Source: Henningerozyma blattae CBS 6284 (Eukaryota; Ascomycota; Saccharomycetes; Saccharomycetales; Saccharomycetaceae). From it: 64,000 nt of DNA. Numbering within the stretch: the stretch's first letter is position 1; every line of letters starts with the position of its first letter. Under the pieces are notes generated by a model. It had not been told where the DNA came from, searched no databases, and saw only the letters and a list, made by a program, of their open reading frames with translations. The stretch lies in the NCBI RefSeq assembly GCF_000315915.1, contig NC_020189.1, forward strand, positions 744,001 to 808,000. The letters run 5' to 3'. Made by a program: the position numbers and the translations under genes. Below, one piece after another: positions 33,322 through 44,456 of this stretch.

Positions 33322-34407
33322 ATGGCACCACTCGTATTTCAAGGTAGTGAGAATTTCCGTTTAAGATTAATACTGGCTACATTAGCTGGTAAACCTATTA
33401 GAATCGAAAATATTAGGTCAAACGCCCTTGATCCAGGTTTAAAAGACTATCATGTATCATTCTTAAGATTATTAGAAGCAGTAACAAACGGTTCCAAGAT
33501 GGAAATTTCGTATACAGGTACTACTGTTATTTATACCCCAGGTATTATTATTGGTGGTTCACATTCTCATAAATGTCCCAATTCTAAGCCAGTTGGTTAT
33601 TTCGTTGAGCCACTATTATATTTAGCACCATTTTCTAAAAAGAAATTCTCCATTGTATTTAAAGGTATTACAGCATCTCACAACGATGCAGGTATTGAGG
33701 CTATTAAATGGGGTATGATGCCAATAATGGAAAAATTTGGTGTTCGAGAGTGTGCATTACATACATTGAAGCGTGGGTCTCCACCAAATGGTGGTGGTGA
33801 AGTTCATCTAATTGTTGACACTCTATTAGCTCAACCGATAACAATTCATGAATTAGAAAGACCAAAAATCATGGCTATTAAAGGTGTTTCATATTCAACA
33901 AGAGTTAGTCCCTCAATGGTAAATAGAACTATTGATGGAGCCAGAAAAGTTTTGAGAAATATTGGGTGTGAAGTTGATATTACAGCAGATGTTTGGAGAG
34001 GTGAAAATTCAGGTAATAGTCCAGGCTGGGGAATAACTTTGGTTTCACAGGGACAAAGAGGTTGGTGTACTTTTTCTGAAGTTATAGGTGATGCAGGTGA
34101 AGTTCCAGAAGAAATTGGTATGAAAGCTGCCTATTCTTTGTTGGAGGAAATTTCAAACAGTGCTGTTCTTGGGAGACCACAACTACCTCTAGCGATTGTC
34201 TTTATGGTCATTGGTAAGGAAGATATTGGTAGACTAAGAATATCAAGAGCACAGATAGATGAACGTTTTATTCAACTCCTGAGGGATATTAAAACAGTAT
34301 TTGGTATTGAAGCATTTTTAAAAGATGTCGATGATCCAGATAGTGACGATTTTATCGTTACTATTAAGGGTGTTGGTTTTACCAATACTAGTAAAAAAAT
34401 TGCATAG
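33322..34407 (+). CDS. RCL1: RNA 3'-terminal phosphate cyclase-like protein Rcl1
   Basis: Rcl1 is a nucleolar U3-associated factor that binds the GTPase Bms1. It is required for pre-rRNA processing at sites A0, A1 and A2 in small-subunit biogenesis. The 361-aa protein (S. cerevisiae about 367) has the cyclase-like fold throughout: FQGSENFRLRLILATL at the N-terminus, ITASHNDAGIEAIKWGMMP near residue 115, and the family signature KRGSPPNGGGEVHL near 152. Rcl1 proteins lack cyclase activity, and no catalytic claim is made here. Its position directly downstream of a phospholipase B gene on the same strand matches PLB3-RCL1 in S. cerevisiae. Confidence 0.96.
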   Translation: MAPLVFQGSENFRLRLILATLAGKPIRIENIRSNALDPGLKDYHVSFLRLLEAVTNGSKMEISYTGTTVIYTPGIIIGGSHSHKCPNSKPVGYFVEPLLYLAPFSKKKFSIVFKGITASHNDAGIEAIKWGMMPIMEKFGVRECALHTLKRGSPPNGGGEVHLIVDTLLAQPITIHELERPKIMAIKGVSYSTRVSPSMVNRTIDGARKVLRNIGCEVDITADVWRGENSGNSPGWGITLVSQGQRGWCTFSEVIGDAGEVPEEIGMKAAYSLLEEISNSAVLGRPQLPLAIVFMVIGKEDIGRLRISRAQIDERFIQLLRDIKTVFGIEAFLKDVDDPDSDDFIVTIKGVGFTNTSKKIA

Positions 34408-34599
34408 ATAATTATATACTTTACATATAATAGATTGTAAATTAAAAAAAAATGAATATTAATAAACGAAAACATGATTAAGTGATTATACTAAACAATC
34501 TATAGAAACTATGCCTGTAATAGCGTAGTAAAGACTAATCTGTATCTATCCAATAATTTTGTCTATATTTGTATTTATAGTATTTAGTGGTACTTGTAA

Positions 34600-36156
34600 T
34601 TAAGGGCGTGATGGCATATCTGCTAAATTATCAACTAATTTCTCCCATAAATTTAAATCTAAGCCAGATGTATTGGAACGTATTCTTACCCAATTCTTAA
34701 ATGCCTCAGAAATTAAATACTGTGTTTCTTGAAATAAGGAAAATTCTTGTAATACACATTCTCTTATTAGCCAGGCCCTATTAGTTTGCAAATAAATTTC
34801 CTTTCGATCTCTTTTTATAGCCAGATGTAATTTATCATATTCAGCACTGCTTGTATCCGGCTTACCTTTTTCTTGATCCATCTTTATTTTGTTTGATTCG
34901 ATATGCTTATGTAACTGGGCAATGTTATTACCGGCCATTATTCTATATCTTTCAAATAGTTTACGTAGAGAATATAATGTATCAATAAACACTTGAAATT
35001 TGGGTAAAACATTAATTGCAAAATTTTCAGCTCCCTCTTCTACTATTTTTGAATTTTCCAATAAGTTTTGTTTAACAATGGAAATATGATTATTAATATC
35101 TAATATACTTCCTTTATTTTGTTCATTATTGTACAATTTTGGAGTATAATCAATCAATTCATCTAATAAAGTAGCAAATGAATGAGTTTCATTTTGGATC
35201 TGTCTCAATCTTTTCTCTTGTCTTTCCACTAAGGCACCAATTTTCGACCAAATATCCACCATTTTTTCAATTGATGCATCAGCTTCATTCCATTGAATAG
35301 CAAATTCCTTTTTCCACATATGAATAAAACTTTGTGAAATAACTTTATCTTGAAATTCTTCGATAGTTGGGATTGATGTATTTTTTCTCCATGTAGTTAT
35401 GTCGTTTGCTAATGTTAAAAAAGTGTGAACAATGTCATCTGTTTTTAAAATAGGATGTTTTAAAATCAAATTTATAAATCCGCTTAAACCTTTCTTTCTT
35501 TTAATTAAAAATACCTCATCATTATTTTGTGAACCAATTTTTTTAGGTGGTAATTCAGGGATCATTCTAAATGGGTATCTTCTTATTAAAATTTCTTGAA
35601 GCCAAACAAAATCTGAATATCTTCTGACTACAATTGTAGTCTCCTGAGACCCAGTTATACTAGCATAAGTTAATCTATAATTTGTATGTTTAAATAGCAT
35701 ACCTTCACGTTCCGATATTTGTTCAATTACTACATTATCTCTTCCTAATGGATGATAATCTTTTCTAATATTTTCAGCCCAATCTGCAATATCTGGAATA
35801 TCAATTGATTCTTGATCATTATTCTTGCTGTCAGATCCATTATTTGTAGTTTCAGTCGATTGTTTATTGTCGCTATTTTGATAGGAAGTTGAAGTATTAT
35901 TATAGAGACCGTTATTGTCATTATCATCATTACCTAGAATGTTTAAAATAGGGCGAGAATCTTGCATTATTGAATGTTCCATATCTAAGATTGAATGGTG
36001 GGTATTATTATTTGATACGTTTAAAGAGGCGGACATTAGCGGTGGTGAAGTTGAACTAGAACCACCCCAAACATTTTCTAATGTGGATAATGGTTCATCT
36101 TTATTCCATCCATTATTAAGACTGGAGCTACTTCCCCAAGGTTGATCGTCAAACAT
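34600..36156 (-). CDS. MVP1: Sorting nexin Mvp1
   Basis: Mvp1 is a PX-BAR sorting nexin that binds phosphatidylinositol 3-phosphate on endosomes. It acts in retrieval of vacuolar sorting receptors to the late Golgi. The Met at 36156 gives 518 aa (S. cerevisiae 511) starting MFDDQPWGS. The PX domain spans about residues 130-250, with VVRRYSDFVWLQEIL, RYPFRMIPELPPKKIG and the basic RKKGLSGFINLILKHP segment, all near-identical to S. cerevisiae. The C-terminal half is a coiled BAR-like region ending NLWEKLVDNLADMPSRP. An upstream in-frame ATG at 36228 adds only an Asn-rich leader. MVP1 belongs to the YMR track in S. cerevisiae, so its place between RCL1 and COQ10 shows track interleaving. Confidence 0.96.
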   Translation of the reverse strand: MFDDQPWGSSSSLNNGWNKDEPLSTLENVWGGSSSTSPPLMSASLNVSNNNTHHSILDMEHSIMQDSRPILNILGNDDNDNNGLYNNTSTSYQNSDNKQSTETTNNGSDSKNNDQESIDIPDIADWAENIRKDYHPLGRDNVVIEQISEREGMLFKHTNYRLTYASITGSQETTIVVRRYSDFVWLQEILIRRYPFRMIPELPPKKIGSQNNDEVFLIKRKKGLSGFINLILKHPILKTDDIVHTFLTLANDITTWRKNTSIPTIEEFQDKVISQSFIHMWKKEFAIQWNEADASIEKMVDIWSKIGALVERQEKRLRQIQNETHSFATLLDELIDYTPKLYNNEQNKGSILDINNHISIVKQNLLENSKIVEEGAENFAINVLPKFQVFIDTLYSLRKLFERYRIMAGNNIAQLHKHIESNKIKMDQEKGKPDTSSAEYDKLHLAIKRDRKEIYLQTNRAWLIRECVLQEFSLFQETQYLISEAFKNWVRIRSNTSGLDLNLWEKLVDNLADMPSRP

Positions 36157-36599
36157 AGTGATATTTTGAATTATCTGCTTGTTGTTGTTGTTTTTTGGTA
36201 TTATATTATTTATAGTATTAAAACGCAATTAAAAGAGCAAATCTATTACAAAAAAGGAGAAAGGAAATCGAATATTTTATAAGAAAGAGCAGCCACAGAG
36301 ATATTTATCTTCTTATATTTCATTGAGTCGAAATATTAAAATATCTATATTTGCGTATATGCATATCTTTTTTTTTTACAATATATTCACCCAAAAATGT
36401 GATATAATTTTAAATGTTGGATAATCAATCATCGTTTCTACAGGTAATTTCCCTAAGTTTAAGCCCCGAGAGATGGAAAACTGATTTGGATTGAAATGAA
36501 AACAAATATATGGAAAAAAAATAAGGATAAAATAGCTTTTAAAAATTAAAGAAAAAATATTACAGATTTATATGTCTTAGAAGTGAAAAAATAATATAA
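36157..36599. other. Divergent MVP1-COQ10 promoter region
   Basis: This 440-bp spacer is shared by two divergent genes. It is A+T-rich, with poly-A/poly-T tracts near 36369-36377 and 36515-36560. No specific binding site stands out. Confidence 0.4.
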
Positions 36600-37187
36600 A
36601 TGGCAAGGCTGGCTATACGAAGAATTAATATTCAATTATCACCATGTTTGAATTTAAAAAATCAAAAAAGATATTTATTTACTGTACCTAAAGGGCCTAT
36701 TGAGTATACTCATCGAGTACTAATCCGAGAAGAGCCAACTAAAGTATATAACATTGTATCTGAAGTGTCGAAGTATAAGGAATTTATTCCATATTGTCTA
36801 GATTCATTTGTTGATAAGCGTGATAGTAACAATGACAATAAGCCAATTCAGGCAGGATTAAGAGTTGGATTCCGTCAATATGACGAACGATTTGTTTGTA
36901 ATGTGGATTGTTCGAATAATGTAATTGGTAGACGAACGAAATATGTAGTCAAGGCGGAATCCATATCTCATCAGTTATTTAAAGAACTGAGCGGAACTTG
37001 GATAATTACACCCTGTGTAAGAAATAAAAATATATCCACTGTAGAATTATTATTAAGATTCCAGTTCCACAGTAAACTATATAATGCAGTTTCCACGATA
37101 TTTGCGCATAGTGCTACCACTTTAGTGATGAAGGCATTTGCCACTAGAGCAGAACAATTGAAAATAATTGATGACGAAAAAAAATGA
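36600..37187 (+). CDS. COQ10: Coenzyme Q-binding protein Coq10
   Basis: Coq10 is a START/polyketide-cyclase-like lipid-binding protein of the mitochondrial inner membrane. It binds coenzyme Q and is needed for efficient respiration. The 195-aa product (S. cerevisiae 207) starts with a basic leader, MARLAIRRINIQLS, typical of a mitochondrial presequence. The START-like domain follows with VYNIVSEVSKYKEFIPYCLDS near residue 48, the conserved FVCNVDCS region and a C-terminal amphipathic helix, TTLVMKAFATRAEQLK. Its place before CSI2 and TOP1 matches YOL008W. Confidence 0.93.
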   Translation: MARLAIRRINIQLSPCLNLKNQKRYLFTVPKGPIEYTHRVLIREEPTKVYNIVSEVSKYKEFIPYCLDSFVDKRDSNNDNKPIQAGLRVGFRQYDERFVCNVDCSNNVIGRRTKYVVKAESISHQLFKELSGTWIITPCVRNKNISTVELLLRFQFHSKLYNAVSTIFAHSATTLVMKAFATRAEQLKIIDDEKK

Positions 37188-37430
37188 TACCCGATGAATC
37201 AAAATTTTTTTTTTTGATTAGGTACATAAATATATCTATAAAGAATAATGCATATCTCTTGTTTTGTTATGGGATTTGTTTACATATAAATATGCACATA
37301 AATATATATAGGCTATCACACTTGATACGAGCAAACTTGAAAGATAAAAAAAGAACAATCAAAACGTATCAGTTAGTACAGAAAACAATAGGAATATAGT
37401 CTTTTTTTTGGTGGAAGTTAGAATGAATAT

Positions 37431-37931
37431 TCAAATGTTACTAGTAAATTGACGGGAAGCTTCTTGACATGCTTTTAATTGTTGTAAATAGTAATCACAT
37501 ATTTGGAAATTACCACTGTTTTCATCTAAACATCTAGTAAAGTTTCTGGCATCAACTTCACAAGCTCCAGGTTGAGTTTGATTCTGAGTTTGAGAAATAG
37601 TAGCTGGAGCAGCAGCAGCTTGAGCTTCAGCTGGTGGAGCACTTTCTTTGGAACCACCAAACATACCGGTCAACCCGGTACCGATAGTATGACCAACAGC
37701 ACTACCTACAGCAACACCGGCTGCAGTACTGGCCATTTGTGCAAACAAACCTGGTTGTTTACCTTGAACTTGTTGTGCTTGTGGAGCGCTGTAGACATTT
37801 GGGGCTGGTGCAGCTGCCTGAGATGGAGAAGGAGCATGGGCTGCTGGTGGTGGAGCAGCTGCCATAGTAGAGGCACTACGTCTTTGGCCAGGAGCTGGTC
37901 TTCTTGCGGAACCTCCTCTTGAACGTGGCAT
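37431..37931 (-). CDS. MIX17: Mix17, twin CX9C intermembrane-space protein (CHCHD2/CHCHD10 family)
   Basis: Mix17 is a small protein of the mitochondrial intermembrane space, imported by the Mia40 disulfide relay, and homologous to human CHCHD2 and CHCHD10. The 166-aa product (S. cerevisiae 156) begins MPRSRGGSARRPAPGQRR, an Arg-rich targeting-like segment. An Ala/Pro/Gln-rich region and a glycine-rich hydrophobic helix, AAGVAVGSAVGHTIGTG, follow. The CHCH domain contains two perfect CX9C pairs, CEVDARNFTRC and CDYYLQQLKAC, near residues 124-155. All four cysteines are present. It lies on the YMR track in S. cerevisiae. Confidence 0.95.
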   Translation of the reverse strand: MPRSRGGSARRPAPGQRRSASTMAAAPPPAAHAPSPSQAAAPAPNVYSAPQAQQVQGKQPGLFAQMASTAAGVAVGSAVGHTIGTGLTGMFGGSKESAPPAEAQAAAAPATISQTQNQTQPGACEVDARNFTRCLDENSGNFQICDYYLQQLKACQEASRQFTSNI

Positions 37932-38573
37932 TTTTTTTGGTATAGATATATTATTGATGAGATGAGATGTTTTAGGTGTCTATGCTAAAATGCACGAAAT
38001 AGAATGCTATTTGAATAAATAGTAGAACTTGAGCTTTGAAAAATCTATTCAGATAGTGTTATAAAGTGTTGGTCCAATAGGAAAAAGGTTATTTGTAACA
38101 TTTTTATATTTTAATTGAGTTTCGTGTTTCTTATATAGACGCCCTTTGTGCTGATCTTGTGCTAATCTGGGGCTAGTATTAAGGAATATATGAGTAAGAA
38201 AATTAAATAAAAAGACACGCTCCGCTAAAGCCGGTTCGGAGTTCGCCACACGTCAGTAAAAAATTGGTGTCAGCAAATGGATTGAGAAAAATATATATAT
38301 AAAAAAACAAGTAAATACAATTGTAAATACAAAGATGTCAGTTAAATCTATATAATAAAGGTAAGGAAATCTATATAGATAATGTAGATACTGATACTGG
38401 AAGAGGATATAGAAAAAATAGACGAATATGGACCATGTGTGAGTGTGTTTATCAGTATACTTCTTTCAATACTAATAAGTATCGGAGACGTGAAATGCTA
38501 GTAGTAGTAGTATATTGTAAGAAATTTATATTTGATGTGTATGCGTTAGATTGTTTGTTCAAGATGAGAATTA
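37932..38573. other. Intergenic between CSI2 3' end and MIX17 promoter
   Basis: This 640-bp A+T-rich spacer lies between two minus-strand genes. Short open frames at 38049-38249 (-) and 38435-38632 (+) look like chance; the latter runs into CSI2 antisense. No RNA gene was seen. Confidence 0.4.
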
Positions 38574-39521
38574 TTATTCATTTAGAAGGTCGTCTAACAT
38601 CATACTTGGTGCTCTCTTGTGCTTGCTGTTAGAAGTGTTGCTAGTCTTGTTTGTGTTTGGTGTCCCAGTGGTTGGTTGGCCAGTTGATGTTGGTATCGAT
38701 GGTGCTGGACTATTAGCAAAAGAAGTAGTACTTAGATTAATCATTGAACTCTTTGGGATATATTGGAACGAACTCTTATCTGATGGAGCAGTGAAGTTTT
38801 GGAAACTATTATTCATACTACCATTACTGATAATTGGTAAAGAAGTCTTTTTTAATTGATTTCCAGTAAGTGTGTCCACAGTGGAATCCAAACTGATATT
38901 AGAGGAATTCCAAGCTTCAGATTGTAAAATTTCAGTTGGAGAAATGAACATTGAATCTTGTCTGGCATGTAACCCATATGGACCATTACCATTCCCAGCG
39001 ATAAGTGTGCTAGTATTACTATTATTACCCCCACTACTTTTCTGAGATTTCAAAATCTTTTCAGAAATGTCACTATGGAAAGGAGATGAGTTAGAAGATG
39101 AAGAAGTGGTTAATGAAGACGATGAAGTATCAAAATCTTCAAGATCTTCGTATGTAGAGATTCCGCTTAATGGGTCCATGAAGATATTATTTTTTTCATT
39201 TCCCAACAATGAAAGGGTAGATCTTTGATTGGTATTATTTGATATGTAAAATGGATCGAATTGATATTTAGATTCGATTTCTCTGCGCTTATATTCAGAC
39301 CTTGCTGATTGCCATGATTTAAACGTTAATATTGCCCATAGAGATAATATTATTAGAAATATGAAACCTAAGCATGCACCAAACGCAATGAATACTGTAC
39401 CATCAATCACTTTAGGTTGATAAATATGGACATTACCCTTCGTAGAGGGGATATTGGTATTTGAATATGTGGAATAGTTTGTGGAACTCAACGAGGGTAG
39501 ATTTAGCTTCGGTAAGGCCAT
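38574..39521 (-). CDS. CSI2: Csi2-like single-pass membrane protein
   Basis: This is the homologue of S. cerevisiae Csi2 (341 aa), a Ser/Thr-rich membrane protein linked to chitin synthesis and cell-wall or bud-neck function. The 315-aa product has a short N-terminal Ser/Thr/Asn-rich region and one membrane helix near residues 38-70 (FIAFGACLGFIFLIILSLWAI). A basic juxtamembrane stretch, SWQSARSEYKRREIESKYQF, follows, then a low-complexity Ser/Asn/Thr cytoplasmic tail ending with APSMMLDDLLNE. This architecture is shared with Prm5 and YNL058C. The position between COQ10 and TOP1, same strand as TOP1, matches YOL007C and decides the name. Confidence 0.87.
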   Translation of the reverse strand: MALPKLNLPSLSSTNYSTYSNTNIPSTKGNVHIYQPKVIDGTVFIAFGACLGFIFLIILSLWAILTFKSWQSARSEYKRREIESKYQFDPFYISNNTNQRSTLSLLGNEKNNIFMDPLSGISTYEDLEDFDTSSSSLTTSSSSNSSPFHSDISEKILKSQKSSGGNNSNTSTLIAGNGNGPYGLHARQDSMFISPTEILQSEAWNSSNISLDSTVDTLTGNQLKKTSLPIISNGSMNNSFQNFTAPSDKSSFQYIPKSSMINLSTTSFANSPAPSIPTSTGQPTTGTPNTNKTSNTSNSKHKRAPSMMLDDLLNE

Positions 39522-40997
39522 TGTATAGATGCTTTTATTATTTTTAATTTTTTTGATATTTATATGTATATACTGGAGATGACTTGGGTTTTTTTAAATA
39601 TTGTCAATGGTAAAGTATGCTCGTGTGTTTAAAAGCTTTTTATTTTATTTTTCTCCTTAGTGAATTGGTTAATGATGTGGTTATATATAGAAACTATACT
39701 ACATAAGTTGATAAAATATATTAAAAGACAAAATAAAAATGGGTTTAGAAAAGATCTCTTCTGCAAATAAAAGGAAACTTAAATTGCATATTTACACTTA
39801 CATTTTTGTCAATGATATATATATAAATGGTACAACTTCTTCTTATTTTTCTTTTCATTCTCTTAATAGAGCTCTATGGTATTCTATGATACTAGATGAA
39901 AAAAATTTGGTATCTTGACCATTACTATTGGCTGTTTCTACGGGGCCAGAACGCCAAAAATAACCATGTCACACACCAAGCAGGAAACTGTAGATCCATT
40001 AAATTAATCGACTCTACAGCACTATCTAAGTCTAAAAAAACTCCTCCTTGTCATTATCAATATTTCAGCCATTGAATTAAATTTAGATACCAATAATGTT
40101 CAAGTATGCTTGCATCCGATTTAATTATCAACTACACGTTAACTTAACAGAATGGCCTTTTTTTCGCGTTTCGAGTGGCTGGTGCAATTATTTAACAGCG
40201 AGATTTTTCGTGAGTGAAGACTTTTTTGACAATTTTTCAGCCACGAAAATTATTATATGAAAAAATTACCTTTAAGGGGCATAATATAATAAATGAAGAA
40301 TTTGTAAAACTTTACAAGATGAAGAAAGTATTGTTTTAAAAATAAATTGACTTGCCTAATTGGATAATCACTTACAATAATGATTTCCTCTTTCTATATA
40401 GTTCATTTTTAGAAACGTCCATGATCAGAATATTACTTGATTAGTTTTGAAGAATGCAAGTTCTATATTTTTTAGATTATGCTTGGGTAACCATTAGATT
40501 AATTGAGGGCTGGTCAATGAATGTTAAAGGGCCCAAGTGTTTGGTGTCAAAAAGTTAAATGGCAGTTAAAATGAAACGAATCATTTTGACCCCCTCATTA
40601 ATGGTTTTATAGTTTACGACATTTTACTGCAATGATAAGAATTATTGACTACATAACTGATCAATAATATTTAATTAATCGTATAGAGCTGAAACTGATC
40701 TATAACTTGAACAAAAATTAATTAATTGACAAGGCTGGCCTTTTCTGATTCTCCTGAATAATAAGAATAGAGCGGGGAATAGATGATTAAATAGCGTAAA
40801 GATAATGAACATTAAAATAAATAAATAAATAAATAAAATAGTTTGGATATTTAACGTAATTAGATAAATCAATGATTTGGATGCTGGGGGGGGAGGGGGT
40901 AGGGGTGGTTTGACCGATTGTCTGATCAAAATGGTTTGCTAATAGTTTAGTCATGTTTTTGCTTCATCTTTTTCAATATTGTGCTTTGAATTAGAGA
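39522..40997. other. TOP1-CSI2 intergenic region
   Basis: This 1.48-kb spacer lies between two minus-strand genes: the CSI2 promoter on the left and the TOP1 3' flank on the right. It contains (AT)n near 39817-39826, a (TAAA)n run near 40815-40838 and a strongly G-rich run at 40885-40908, listed separately. The open frame 40675-40929 (-) is built on that G-rich run and TAAA repeats and is not considered a gene. Confidence 0.45.
40885..40908 (+). other. G-rich run with quadruplex potential
   Basis: A run of nine G, then A, five G, TA, four G, T and two G lies in an otherwise A+T-rich region 90-113 bp downstream of the TOP1 stop codon. The G-runs meet the common pattern for an intramolecular G-quadruplex on the plus strand, which is the template strand for TOP1. 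Confidence 0.6.
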
Positions 40998-43637
40998 TTA
41001 AAATTTCCAATTTTCATCAACAGATTCAATGGCCCATTGAAACTTATCTCTTAAAGTTTTAGTAAATAGTTTTTCAATTGGAACGCCATACTTCTTACAA
41101 AAGACAACTGTTAACCTTGGATCAATATAGTTCAATTTGGATGTACCTAAGGAGACTTGGCTATTATCTTCTTTATCCTTTAATTGAACACTTCTTGTTT
41201 GAATTCTATTTTCGAATTTTTCGATTTGAGCACGAAGTTTTTCTACTGTATTCAAGGAAGGTTTTAATTCAATTATACCTGTTTCTAATTCTTTATCAAA
41301 GGCAGCTTTTTTCTCTTCAATCTTATCTAGCCATTCCTTTAAATCATCTTCAGTTAATAATTCTTCACCTTCGAATTTCTTTTTATCATTTTCTCTTGCA
41401 AATCTCTTATGACATCTTTCAATTTCTCTATCAATAATGGCTTTCATAATTGTCTGAATTTCATCATCTTTCATGTCATTAATTTCTTCAAAATATTTTT
41501 TGTCCTTTTTAAGTTCTTTGGGCTCCAATTGTAAAATACCCTTCTTCAATCTGATCTTTTCCCATTCTAATTCTCTAATTTTTTCTCCAGATTTTTGAAC
41601 AGATACAGCATGGTTTTTACCAACAGAACGTTGATGGTTACATAGAATAGCAACAGTTCTATTAGCCGCATTATATTTTAGAATCTTTTCAGCAATGGTA
41701 CCTTCATTGGGTATTAGATCCAATTGGTCTTGCATTGTCTTGGAAGCATTATATGTACGGAAAACTTTAGCTGTTAAACCAGGCATGTAATTCTGTAAGT
41801 GTTTGTTTAAAATGGATGGATCTAATCTATCAAATAATTGATCACCCGGTTGTTTTGGTGGACGCTTAAAAATGGTCAAATCTTTGAATACTTGTTTATC
41901 AACTTCGACCTCTTGATAATATCTAATAGAATCCTTACCAAGAAAATCAAATACAACAGTTTGAGGTGGTTTCAAAGTAATATGTTCGTAACGTAAAGAA
42001 CAACAACCAACAGTATCAGCTTCATCATCTGATTTTTCACCACCTGCTCTTAATGCGAATACATCGATTAAATAAATTGCCACAGCTTTTTGTCTATCCA
42101 ACATAACTTTACTCTTTAAATTTTTACGATAATCTTTACGAATATTATCGATATGAGATTTCAATTGTCTTGCCTTTTCGAATTTTTTCAAATCATTTTG
42201 ACCCTTTAATGAAGAATTAGCTGCCAATCTAACATATTTAAAAGAGTTTGAAATATTTTCTCTCCACATGGCTAACCATTGAACTGTATTATCATGTCTA
42301 ATTTCACCCCATTGATGTCCCTCAGGTGGTTCTGGGGTTTTTGAATCTTTATCAAGATTTAACACAACATCTTCAGGGAAAACACGTCTTTTTAACTTCC
42401 CGGTCTTTGGATGTGCACCACGACCACGGAATAAATCAGGAGGTTCGATTTTAAAATTACCTACTTGTTCTTTTCTACCATCCAGCATACAAAATTTATA
42501 AGGTTCTTCAAATTTCTCCTTATCTAATTTTATCTGTTTCTTTTCTTGTGAACTTAAAGCTTTCTTTTCTTGTTTTTTCAATTCAAAATAATCGTACATT
42601 TTAGTAAAATCACATAATTCAAATTTTTTAATTTTAATGTTATTTCTAGTACCACCAGCTTCTTTTAAAACTTGCAAGAAATCATTGAAGAAATTTTTTT
42701 GAAATACAGGATTTTTACCATGATCAGTTTCTAATAGAGCAGCATAGAACCCAGCTACTTCTTCACTAGAAGGTGGTAAATCAACAGGTTTCCCATCATA
42801 ATATAATTTGACGTGAGAAGGTAAAGGTTCATAGTCTGGAGGAAAAATAACACCGTTATGGCTTAAAGTGGTCCATTTAATGGTATCATCGTCATCTTTA
42901 TTTGCTTCCCACCATTTATATTTATTATCATTTTCATCTGTGGTAGTTTCATCAATATTTTCTTCTTTAACCTTGGATACTTTTAAAGTTTTATATTCTT
43001 CAGTATCCTGTGCTATTTGTGAATCATTTTCAACTTTTATCTTTTTAGGTTTAGTTTCCTTTTTAATTTTTTTAGAAGTAGAAGTAGTTTCTTTTTTAAC
43101 TTTTTTAGAAGTAGTAGTAGTGACTTCCTTCTTAACTTTAGTATTTGATTTAGACTTTGTTTGAGATTTGGTCTTGGATTTAGAGGCTGTAGTAGAAGCA
43201 GTTTTTCTTACTTTTTTTGGTGACGGTTTAGAACTTGATGAAGTGACTGTAGTGGCGGAAGATTGACTTCCTTGAGATAAGGCAGAATCACTGTCTATTT
43301 CTGATTTGACACCATAATCTTCGTCATCATTATCATTTGTGTTTTTATCTTCGTCTTCGTCTTCATTGTATTGTATGCGTGTTTTCCTTGGTTTCTTTCT
43401 TGTAGACGCTCTTGAAGTCTTGGATGATGTATTATTCTTTGCTAAAACAACATCTTCATCATCATCATCTTCTTCTTCTTCGTTATCTTGGTCATCATCT
43501 TCTTTGGAGGCAATTCTAGAATGGGATCTTTTCTTCAAATTTATCGAAAGGGGAATATCATCGTCTTCATCATCCTCATCAGCTGATAAGCCTTTTGAAG
43601 GAATTGGTTTCGATTTTAGTTCCAACCCAGTAGTCAT
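40998..43637 (-). CDS. TOP1: DNA topoisomerase I (type IB)
   Basis: Top1 relaxes positive and negative supercoils in the nucleus by a transient 3'-phosphotyrosyl nick. The 879-aa protein is longer than S. cerevisiae Top1 (769), mainly in its acidic and Lys-rich N-terminal tail (about residues 1-240). The core starts at [15 protein letters not shown]. Landmarks are [33 protein letters not shown], the catalytic Arg in [32 protein letters not shown] and LCNHQR. The active-site Tyr is in SKLNYIDPR near residue 837. All catalytic residues are present. CSI2 and RPB11 flank it in the same order and strands as in S. cerevisiae chromosome XV. Confidence 0.98.
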   Translation of the reverse strand: MTTGLELKSKPIPSKGLSADEDDEDDDIPLSINLKKRSHSRIASKEDDDQDNEEEEDDDDEDVVLAKNNTSSKTSRASTRKKPRKTRIQYNEDEDEDKNTNDNDDEDYGVKSEIDSDSALSQGSQSSATTVTSSSSKPSPKKVRKTASTTASKSKTKSQTKSKSNTKVKKEVTTTTSKKVKKETTSTSKKIKKETKPKKIKVENDSQIAQDTEEYKTLKVSKVKEENIDETTTDENDNKYKWWEANKDDDDTIKWTTLSHNGVIFPPDYEPLPSHVKLYYDGKPVDLPPSSEEVAGFYAALLETDHGKNPVFQKNFFNDFLQVLKEAGGTRNNIKIKKFELCDFTKMYDYFELKKQEKKALSSQEKKQIKLDKEKFEEPYKFCMLDGRKEQVGNFKIEPPDLFRGRGAHPKTGKLKRRVFPEDVVLNLDKDSKTPEPPEGHQWGEIRHDNTVQWLAMWRENISNSFKYVRLAANSSLKGQNDLKKFEKARQLKSHIDNIRKDYRKNLKSKVMLDRQKAVAIYLIDVFALRAGGEKSDDEADTVGCCSLRYEHITLKPPQTVVFDFLGKDSIRYYQEVEVDKQVFKDLTIFKRPPKQPGDQLFDRLDPSILNKHLQNYMPGLTAKVFRTYNASKTMQDQLDLIPNEGTIAEKILKYNAANRTVAILCNHQRSVGKNHAVSVQKSGEKIRELEWEKIRLKKGILQLEPKELKKDKKYFEEINDMKDDEIQTIMKAIIDREIERCHKRFARENDKKKFEGEELLTEDDLKEWLDKIEEKKAAFDKELETGIIELKPSLNTVEKLRAQIEKFENRIQTRSVQLKDKEDNSQVSLGTSKLNYIDPRLTVVFCKKYGVPIEKLFTKTLRDKFQWAIESVDENWKF

Positions 43638-44456
43638 ATGTATAATAACAAAAGTAATGATAAGTTTCTCAAATTGATACTAGTTACACAACTAAAAAAT
43701 AAAATAAATTTTTCGAACTTTAAAATATGAAATGAGAATTTTGATAAAAAAAAAGTAGACGACGTAAATTATTATTATCTATTGGTTTTATTTTTTAGGT
43801 ATTTTTCTTTTGAAATTCGGAGATATATTCTCTAAAAATTACTATATTTGAAATTTGAAACGCAAAAATATATTGAAGTTTTTAAGTCAGTTAATTAGAT
43901 TGACAGTCTGATCAATTTTTTTTTTTTTTCTTAAACTTGAATAGGTTTAACTCCAAAGTAGTTAATTTTGCACTAGGAAATTTAATTTGTCTGAAAAAAA
44001 AAAAAAACCTTTTTTCTCGGTGTGAAAAAATGTATATATATTTCGAACTTTCCGTTAGTTTAACAGAAGCAAACACGTAAAAAAGCTTAACAAAAGATAA
44101 GAATTGAAAATGGGCAAATAGATATCTTTGTTTGTAAAATGTAAAAAGAAAAGTGTTGAGTACATGACAGAGCAAGGCACTACTGCCACTAGCCCTTTTG
44201 CGAAAAAGATGAGAATAATAATAGCTAAAAAAATAATAACTTGTGTGACGAATGGTCATGGGTATAGTCTATATTACATGATGGCGTATATCTCTATATA
44301 GCAGTATGTCTCTACACAGCAGCGTGTCTCTACATAGCAGCGTATGTACCTATATAGTTTATGTCTCTACATAGCAGCATATGTATGTAGTATGTGGAGC
44401 TGCCTGTCGATGCCGTCGTTAAGAGAGCTGGTGTGTTGGATGTATTTGCTAGACGA
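43638..44456. other. TOP1 promoter / RPB11 3' flank
   Basis: This 820-bp spacer lies between two minus-strand genes. It has poly-T at 43917-43929, poly-A at 43994-44006 and an imperfect tandem repeat at about 44283-44375 built on TCTCTACATAGCAGCGTATG-like units (about four copies). The open frame 43912-44259 (-) is largely homopolymer-derived and not accepted. Confidence 0.5.
44283..44375. repeat. Degenerate tandem repeat, about 22-bp units
   Basis: Units resembling TGTCTCTACATAGCAGC recur about four times (near 44299, 44320, 44351 and a degenerate copy near 44287), spaced 20-30 bp apart. They lie about 80 bp downstream of the RPB11 stop codon. Confidence 0.55.

Noticed and set aside
40675..40929. 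84-codon minus-strand frame with a Pro run next to TOP1
   Set aside because: The Pro run is the complement of the G-rich run, the rest is TAAA repeat, and there is no family similarity.
43912..44259. 115-codon minus-strand frame between TOP1 and RPB11
   Set aside because: It is dominated by Phe/Lys runs from homopolymer tracts, and there is no conserved gene at this position in S. cerevisiae.
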